A DNA stretch of 64,000 bases from Haliclystus octoradiatus. Its lineage: Eukaryota > Cnidaria > Staurozoa > Stauromedusae > Haliclystidae. The position numbers and the translations under genes are program-made. The DNA lies in NCBI GenBank assembly GCA_916610825.1, contig OU744447.1, forward strand, positions 14,677,751-14,741,750, in the 5' to 3' direction. Under the pieces are notes generated by a model, which saw only the letters and a program-made list of their open reading frames with translations, had not been told where the DNA came from and ran no database searches. Positions 58,721 to 64,000 of this stretch are shown piece after piece (positions within the stretch are counted from its first letter, which is position 1; every line of letters begins with the position of its first letter).

Positions 58721-59080
58721 GCATATATTTCATCAAATATTACACAATTACATACATATACAATTTACGGGCTAAGCCTTCACAAACATAAAATTTATTC
58801 TACTATTTACACTATTTATATAACACATTTACAAAACAGGACTAATTTTTACAGACATATGTAATGATTTGATTGGTAGAATGTTTGAGTTTGAGTATAT
58901 TCGTTTGGCATTAATCATCTTCGTTGCATAAGTGTTTATTTTATTTTTTTTTTGTTCATTCTATTTAGATGTTTTCTTTGATAATCGATATAGATATATA
59001 TAATTTGATGTTCTACATTGAGTGTCCGTTTTTCGTGTCGTTGAAGGTACCATTGCTTTTTTTCAGGATTTGATGTATTA

Positions 59081-59347
59081 GCAGAGGTCAGGAAGGTTGC
59101 CACTGCTGCCACCTGGTATGTACCTTCATCCATACCAGACGAACAGTCATGGGACTCACGGCCTTTTACCCTGACATGCTCGATAATTAACTTATTTATA
59201 TCTATAATAGATATAGAATTTAAATAGTTTGAATGTCCGATGTTAGCAGAGGTCAGGAAGGTTGCCACTGCTGCCACCTGATATGAACTTTCATCCATAC
59301 CAGACGAACAGTCATCGGACTCACGGCCTTTTACCCTGACATGCTCG
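59081..59347 (-). repeat. Pair of 102-bp structured direct repeats in the LINE D 3' UTR
   Basis: Copies at 59081-59182 and 59246-59347, as in copy C. The AT-rich DNA between and around the repeats differs widely from subfamily B while the repeats themselves barely differ. Confidence 0.8.
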
Positions 59348-59547
59348 TTAATTATATATTTATGAAGATATCTACAGAATAAATTAAACTAACTTTACAT
59401 AAATTTACTAAATTAAATAAGCTAAATTAAACTATTTAACGCAGCAAACAATATAAATAGAGTCAAAAAATAATTAATTAATTATAATCAAAACTACAAT
59501 ATCTGTTTAAAAGATATAGCAGCAAAATAATAAATGTTTGACAGTGT

Positions 59548-62500
59548 TCATAGTGGTATTAATAGTTGTTGTAGGCCATCGACGTTGAATTTGTTGTTGG
59601 AGGATAGTGTGATGATATTGGGGTAAAGTAATGCAATAATGTCTTTACCCTCGCGTTCAAACTTAACTTGCAGGAGATCCAAGCTGAGTCTTATCTCAGA
59701 GAGACAGCGGACCCAGACTTGAACTTCTAAGTCAGTGTTTCGATCCGTTATTGCTCCGCGCGCCTCCCATACTGCCAACGTGAACGCCTCTCGAAGCAAC
59801 CGACACAAAAGCAAGCCGCAGTGAGATACAACCGATGGTGGGAATAACCCGAGGGATCTTGCTGCTTTGTTTTCGAAACCTTTTTGGTGCTCTGTGATAT
59901 TTTCTAATATCTGACACAATTTCTGCCACAGCTTGGTGAGAAAACTACAATCTAGGAATAGATGAATAGTCGTCTCCTCCTCGCTATGACAGAAGGGACA
60001 TAAGCCGTCATTAGTATCGTCGAAATGCTTCACTTTATTTCCTGTTGGTAAGAAATCATGGATAATTTTCCATTGAAGATCAGCATATCGACGGCTAATT
60101 AACGGCTTCCTTCCAAGTGAATGCACTGTTAACCAGTCCTGGGGCGCAGCGAGCTTGGTTTCCCAAGCCTGCTGTCCCCTTGTTAGACTAGTGGGCATTG
60201 GTCGGATGGCACTGTAAAATTTTTTGGTGTTATACTTACCTAGCTCTCTACTTTCTGCTGATTGGGCCGACAGACGTAGAACAGGCTGGCAAGGTTCATA
60301 CTTACTTGCACTGGTGGTGCAGAGTTGGTCGAGCCATTGCTCTGGCCACTCACCAATGATTTCTTGGTAGAGGTTTGCGGTAGCGCAATACCTCTCCCGT
60401 TTTTTTAAAATATCAATATTAATCGTGCTAGGACCCAGCAGACGCCCACCAGCCCCAGTAATGTCATTAATGACTTTAATTTTGTTAGTCACCCACACCG
60501 TATTGGTGTGGGTTTTGTTAGAACGAATTACAGGTGCAAACGAGTTACAAAAGACTGGTTCATCGAGAATTGCGTTGTGTGAACTTGGCAAGACTCGGAG
60601 TTTACTAACATAACATTCCCAGTCCCAGAGCGTGTGGTAATACCAGACAGGCAGTTTTATCGCGTAGTATCTTGAAATCTTGCATTTCAGGACAGCTAAA
60701 CCTAGGTCCAGCTGCCTGTACATATTGAAATAGTAGTGATAGAAGGCCTTCCACCTACTTACCTCTTGGTTGACCAAACGGGCCAACCAAGCTAAGCGGA
60801 ATGACACTGCTCTCGTAACAATGTCAACAACTCCCTTCCCACCCATCAAATCTGGATACTGGCACACTGTACGCTTCACAAATCGAGAAGAACCAAGGAC
60901 AAAGTCCCAGATTGCATCCTCAAGTTGTTTAACGACAGGAGCTGGAAGGAAGTAAATACTACAACAGTACCAAAGTTTGGATGCCGCCAGCAGGTTAACG
61001 ACAGTGCGTTTACCCTGCATGGAGAGCATCCTCCCTTTCCAACACGTTAAAGTTCGTTTAAATGACTCAATCTTTTTCAAAAATGGAAAAGAGAGAGTCA
61101 TGTTGTTACCAAAGGGCAATCCAAGTAACTCCACATACGTAGAGGTCCAAGTAATGCCCAATGGCCCTGTACGGTCGTTATCTATCAAGGACCCGCACCA
61201 GAGCCCGTTACATTTGGCTTTGTTTATTCTTGCACCTGAGGCACGGCAAAACAATTCCACATGGTCCCAAGCATTCTGGATTGAGTCCAAACCACTCAAT
61301 ATTAGAGTGGTATCATCTGCATACTGGGAAAGTCTGATGTCTCCATACAAACCTGGCAACTTCACACCCTCTATCCGTTGTTCCTGTCGTAAAGTCGCTC
61401 CCAGTAACTCAGAAACCAACACGTACAATAGTGGAGAGAGCGGGCAACCCTGTCTCACTCCCCTGCTGAGTGTGATTTCTTCAGTCAGAGTACCATTCAG
61501 TTTAATTTTACTTCGTGTGTCCTTGTATAGTATACTAATCCATTCAAGAAATACAGGCCCGAGTCCCATCGCTGCTAAAACACGGAGTAGGAGGGAGCGG
61601 TTGACGTGGTCAAAGGCCTTCAGCTGGTCCACACTAACAAGGGCCACAGGCAATTTGTTAGTATTCGCCAGATCTACTACGTCTCTCAATATGCTGCAGT
61701 TTTCCAAGATACTTCTGCCTGGAACACCACACGTCTGGTCAGGGTGGACGAGCACAGACACTACACAATTAAGACGGTTAGTTAAAACTTTGGTTATAAT
61801 TTTATAGTCGACATTAAGGAGACTGATTGGTCGCCAGTTGCTGAGACTAGCACGATCACCTTTTTTAAACAATAAACAAATAATAGACATATACATAGAG
61901 GGGGTCAGACAACCTTCACTGTGAATTCTGTTAAGCAACTCTGTAATAGTGTTGCCTATTATTGGCCAGAATTGCTTATAAAATTCAGCAGTGAGGCCAT
62001 CTGACCCTGGTGACTTGTTATTGGTTAGTTGGTTAATGGCACTTTCGATTTCCGGATAAGACATGGGCATCTCCAGTGCCAATTTTTGGTCATTAGTTAA
62101 CTTACTGGTTAGTTTGTTAATAAGGACATCTTGTGCCGTGGTATCAACAGGGCCCAAGCTGTACAACTGACTATAAAATTTACGCACAACATCCGACAGT
62201 TCAGGCAACGAAGTACGGGTTATACCTGTATCGTCAATCAACTCACGGATAGTTGACGCAGCTCCACGCGATTTCTCCAGGGAACAGAAATATGCAGTTG
62301 ATCTCTCTCCCTCTTCTCTCCATCGGGCTCGGGCGCGGATAGCCGCCCCCTCGGCCTTCTGGAGTTCAAAGGCAGAGAGTTCTGCTTGGATTTTTTGGGC
62401 TAGATTAGTGAAATCAGATCGGCCAGTGCATTCGGCCTTACGGCGTGCATTGCGCAGTTGTTTTGTAAGCCGCTGAACACGCTGCCTCGCGTGTCTCGCC

Positions 62501-63438
62501 TTCTCCCTTCCATACACGCGAGACATTGTTCGGACTTTTTCTTTAATCTGATCCCACCAATCGAGCAAATTAGCTGAAAATTCATCTGATGTTCGTTCTT
62601 CCTCCCACAAGTCCACAAATTGTCTGATGTATTCCACATCTTGCAGATGGGAGTTGTTTAGACACCAGACTTCTGAACGAGTGGGAAGGTCATCCTGGAG
62701 AAATTTTGCGGTGACCGCGTCGTGATCCGAAAGAGCACAATCAACGATATCAAGGCTGGTTAGATACGACATAATACAATCACTAACAAGAATTCTATCA
62801 AGACGAGACATTGAAAGACCACTGTTTGTACGAAACGTATAACGAATACTATCGGGGTTAGTTACCCTCCAGGCGTCCCTCAATCCCAATTCGATCATCA
62901 GATCACTCAAAACAGGCGCGGAGCGATCAGCGCAGTTGTTAACCGATCCCCGTCTGTCTAAGTGAACCTCGAGCACGCAGTTAAAGTCCCCACCAACAAG
63001 TAGTGAAGACTGTTCCTGAGTGCGCAGACAAGCTGCTCGAAGTGAGGTGAAGAACTCCTTTCGGGCGTTTATTTTATCGTTACCACCTCCCGAAGGAGAG
63101 TGCACATTGATTACCAATAACGAAGGACACACAGCTGCGACTGTAGACGTGGATTCCGAAAAATCCAGCCTAACAGCCACAGCACGTTCAACATTCAGTT
63201 GTACAGGGACCACCTTACAGTCTAGCTTCTTGTTTACCAGAATGACGTTACTGTGCAATCTGTTGATGAAAACGTTAAAGCCTGACCCCGTCTGCAGTCG
63301 TGAAACTGCAGACGGTGTCAGGTCAGCTTCCTGCAACAGAGCAACGTCAGCCTGGAGTTTTTTCAAAAAGCTAGTAATGGCCCCCCGCTTGGATTCCCCC
63401 CCGATACCACGGCAATTTAAACTAATAAATGACGGCAT
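59548..63438 (-). CDS. LINE ORF2: APE endonuclease - reverse transcriptase - CCHC, complete (1296 aa)
   Basis: The protein nicks the U2 gene and primes cDNA synthesis from the nick. Start is an ATG (MPSFISLNCRG) 86 nt after the ORF1 stop. Order: APE endonuclease 1-245 (Asn8, Glu37, GGDFN 149-153, SRLDRI 211-216, SDHD 237-240); linker with a basic helix about 305-340; RT about 470-780 (NNKSPGSDG 473-481, NWRPISLLN 534-542, VSVDQLKAFD 601-610, RQGCPLSP 662-669, YADD 706-709, LLGLPFG 771-777); C-terminal CCHC at Cys1147, Cys1150, His1159, Cys1164. Length is normal for L1/Tx1-type ORF2. Oddity: Glu157 replaces the Asp found in copies A and C just after the GGDFN motif, near the active site. Confidence 0.95.
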   Translation of the reverse strand: MPSFISLNCRGIGGESKRGAITSFLKKLQADVALLQEADLTPSAVSRLQTGSGFNVFINRLHSNVILVNKKLDCKVVPVQLNVERAVAVRLDFSESTSTVAAVCPSLLVINVHSPSGGGNDKINARKEFFTSLRAACLRTQEQSSLLVGGDFNCVLEVHLDRRGSVNNCADRSAPVLSDLMIELGLRDAWRVTNPDSIRYTFRTNSGLSMSRLDRILVSDCIMSYLTSLDIVDCALSDHDAVTAKFLQDDLPTRSEVWCLNNSHLQDVEYIRQFVDLWEEERTSDEFSANLLDWWDQIKEKVRTMSRVYGREKARHARQRVQRLTKQLRNARRKAECTGRSDFTNLAQKIQAELSAFELQKAEGAAIRARARWREEGERSTAYFCSLEKSRGAASTIRELIDDTGITRTSLPELSDVVRKFYSQLYSLGPVDTTAQDVLINKLTSKLTNDQKLALEMPMSYPEIESAINQLTNNKSPGSDGLTAEFYKQFWPIIGNTITELLNRIHSEGCLTPSMYMSIICLLFKKGDRASLSNWRPISLLNVDYKIITKVLTNRLNCVVSVLVHPDQTCGVPGRSILENCSILRDVVDLANTNKLPVALVSVDQLKAFDHVNRSLLLRVLAAMGLGPVFLEWISILYKDTRSKIKLNGTLTEEITLSRGVRQGCPLSPLLYVLVSELLGATLRQEQRIEGVKLPGLYGDIRLSQYADDTTLILSGLDSIQNAWDHVELFCRASGARINKAKCNGLWCGSLIDNDRTGPLGITWTSTYVELLGLPFGNNMTLSFPFLKKIESFKRTLTCWKGRMLSMQGKRTVVNLLAASKLWYCCSIYFLPAPVVKQLEDAIWDFVLGSSRFVKRTVCQYPDLMGGKGVVDIVTRAVSFRLAWLARLVNQEVSRWKAFYHYYFNMYRQLDLGLAVLKCKISRYYAIKLPVWYYHTLWDWECYVSKLRVLPSSHNAILDEPVFCNSFAPVIRSNKTHTNTVWVTNKIKVINDITGAGGRLLGPSTINIDILKKRERYCATANLYQEIIGEWPEQWLDQLCTTSASKYEPCQPVLRLSAQSAESRELGKYNTKKFYSAIRPMPTSLTRGQQAWETKLAAPQDWLTVHSLGRKPLISRRYADLQWKIIHDFLPTGNKVKHFDDTNDGLCPFCHSEEETTIHLFLDCSFLTKLWQKLCQILENITEHQKGFENKAARSLGLFPPSVVSHCGLLLCRLLREAFTLAVWEARGAITDRNTDLEVQVWVRCLSEIRLSLDLLQVKFEREGKDIIALLYPNIITLSSNNKFNVDGLQQLLIPL

Positions 63439-63521
63439 GAGGACGAATACAGGGATACAGCACAGTACTAATATAATTAAACATAAAAGTAAAAGTAAAT
63501 TAAATTAAATTACTTACCCTT

Positions 63522-63554
63522 GCTCTACGAGGCAGAATTCTGCCTCAATAGAGC
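63522..63554 (-). promoter_or_regulatory. RNA hairpin spanning the ORF1 stop codon (copy D)
   Basis: Identical to the inverted repeat of copy A. A consensus-like 5' splice donor (GGGTAAGTAAT) starts a few nt downstream of it, at 63519 down to 63509 on the minus strand, inside the ORF1-ORF2 gap. Confidence 0.6.
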
Positions 63555-64000
63555 AGTCCCCCGGCTAGGAAAGAGTTTCTTTTTCGTTGCCGTTTTATTT
63601 TTTTTGGCAGGACTAGCCGGGGGAGTTTTTTTCCTTTTTGCGTTGATTGCTGTCTGCCAGCCTTCTTCAGCAGTCATTTTCGAGCTTTCTGCGCCCTCAA
63701 CCACCGCCTCCGGGGAATGATCACCCCTACCTTCGACTTCCATCAAGTCTACCACATCCCCCGGAACAGCAGGTGGGGGCACAGATGGGGGTGGAATTGA
63801 TTCAACCCCCTCTGCAGATTGTTCCTCCTCCACCAGCTCAACCTGTTTTTCAACAGGCTTTGCTGGTTTTGGCCCTTTTGCTGGGGCAGAGGGAGCTGAA
63901 AATTCGTCCGAATAGAGTTTTTCTTCTCTATTCGGGCATTGAAATTTGTTATGACCGAACTGGTCACAACGCAGGCACTTGGGTTTTCGGCCTGGGTAGT
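63525..64000 (-). CDS. LINE ORF1 protein, C-terminal part (runs off right edge)
   Basis: The frame is open from the right edge to the stop at 63525. It includes the CCHC zinc knuckle near the edge and the Pro/Glu-rich tail seen in copy A, with a few substitutions (EEEQSAEG for EEKQAAEG, DVVDLMEVE for DVEDLMEVE, SSKMTAEE for SSKLTAEE). The N-terminal portion lies beyond the window, so it cannot be said whether this copy has a full ORF1. Confidence 0.82.
   Translation of the reverse strand, partial: YPGRKPKCLRCDQFGHNKFQCPNREEKLYSDEFSAPSAPAKGPKPAKPVEKQVELVEEEQSAEGVESIPPPSVPPPAVPGDVVDLMEVEGRGDHSPEAVVEGAESSKMTAEEGWQTAINAKRKKTPPASPAKKNKTATKKKLFPSRGTALLRQNSAS

Larger units (their letters stand above)
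58680..64000 (-). mobile_element. U2-targeted LINE, copy D (over 5.3 kb, complete ORF2; 5' end outside window)
   Basis: The most complete copy. In element order: the visible part of ORF1 (from the right edge to 63525), an 86-nt gap, ORF2 (63438-59548), a 3' UTR of 853 nt with the 102-bp repeat pair and terminal stem-loop, and an A15 tail (58694-58680) at U2 nt 31. No stop or frameshift interrupts the visible ORFs. It is the best candidate for an active master in this window, although the ORF1 start and 5' UTR are not visible. Confidence 0.94.

Overview
The window is metazoan-type repetitive nuclear DNA with no recognisable host protein-coding gene. It is a tandem array of U2 spliceosomal snRNA genes, all on the minus strand, interrupted by five copies of a non-LTR (LINE) retrotransposon, also all on the minus strand. 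The RNA is identified as U2 by direct comparison with the known U2 sequence and fold: 5' end ATCGCTTCTCGGCC, the branch-point-pairing GTAGTA at nt 33-38, stems IIa, IIb, III and IV, and the Sm site ATTTTTGG. A large eukaryotic genome is implied. The U2 arms differ enough from the human ones that I favour an invertebrate or early-branching chordate, but I cannot name the species.

Layout. 1-3352: LINE copy A, truncated at its 5' end, with its 3' end off the left edge. 3353-28815: array block with 8 intact U2 genes and 49 U2-less units. 28816-30641: short LINE copy B1. 30642-32763: one U2 gene and two U2-less units. 32764-34589: LINE copy B2, a duplicate of B1. 34590-36711: one U2 gene and two U2-less units. 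36712-41075: LINE copy C. 41076-58679: 10 U2 genes and 26 U2-less units, mostly as a 1459-bp trimeric higher-order repeat. 58680-64000: LINE copy D, with a complete ORF2, running off the right edge.

Two kinds of unit tile the array. The long unit (about 663 bp) holds a 188-nt U2 gene, its proximal promoter and a spacer. The short unit (398 bp, or 397 in a 1-nt deletion variant) is the same unit with about 265 bp removed, taking out the promoter-proximal region and nearly all of U2. There are 20 intact U2 genes, 5 interrupted ones and 79 short units. Every unit also carries a 30-nt degenerate copy of the U2 5' end and a perfect TGACGTCA palindrome.

The retrotransposon encodes an ORF1 with a CCHC zinc knuckle and a 1296-residue ORF2 with an APE-type endonuclease, a reverse transcriptase (YADD) and a C-terminal CCHC motif. 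Every junction that can be read lies at U2 nt 31/32, two bases before the branch-point-pairing sequence. Every visible 3' end carries exactly 15 A residues. It is therefore a U2-targeted APE-type LINE, best compared with the Keno elements of the Tx1 clade. Two diverged subfamilies (B versus A/C/D) use the same site. The most unusual observations are the many degenerate target-like sites that carry no insertion, conserved RNA structures in the element, amplification of one insertion with the array, and the large excess of U2-less units.
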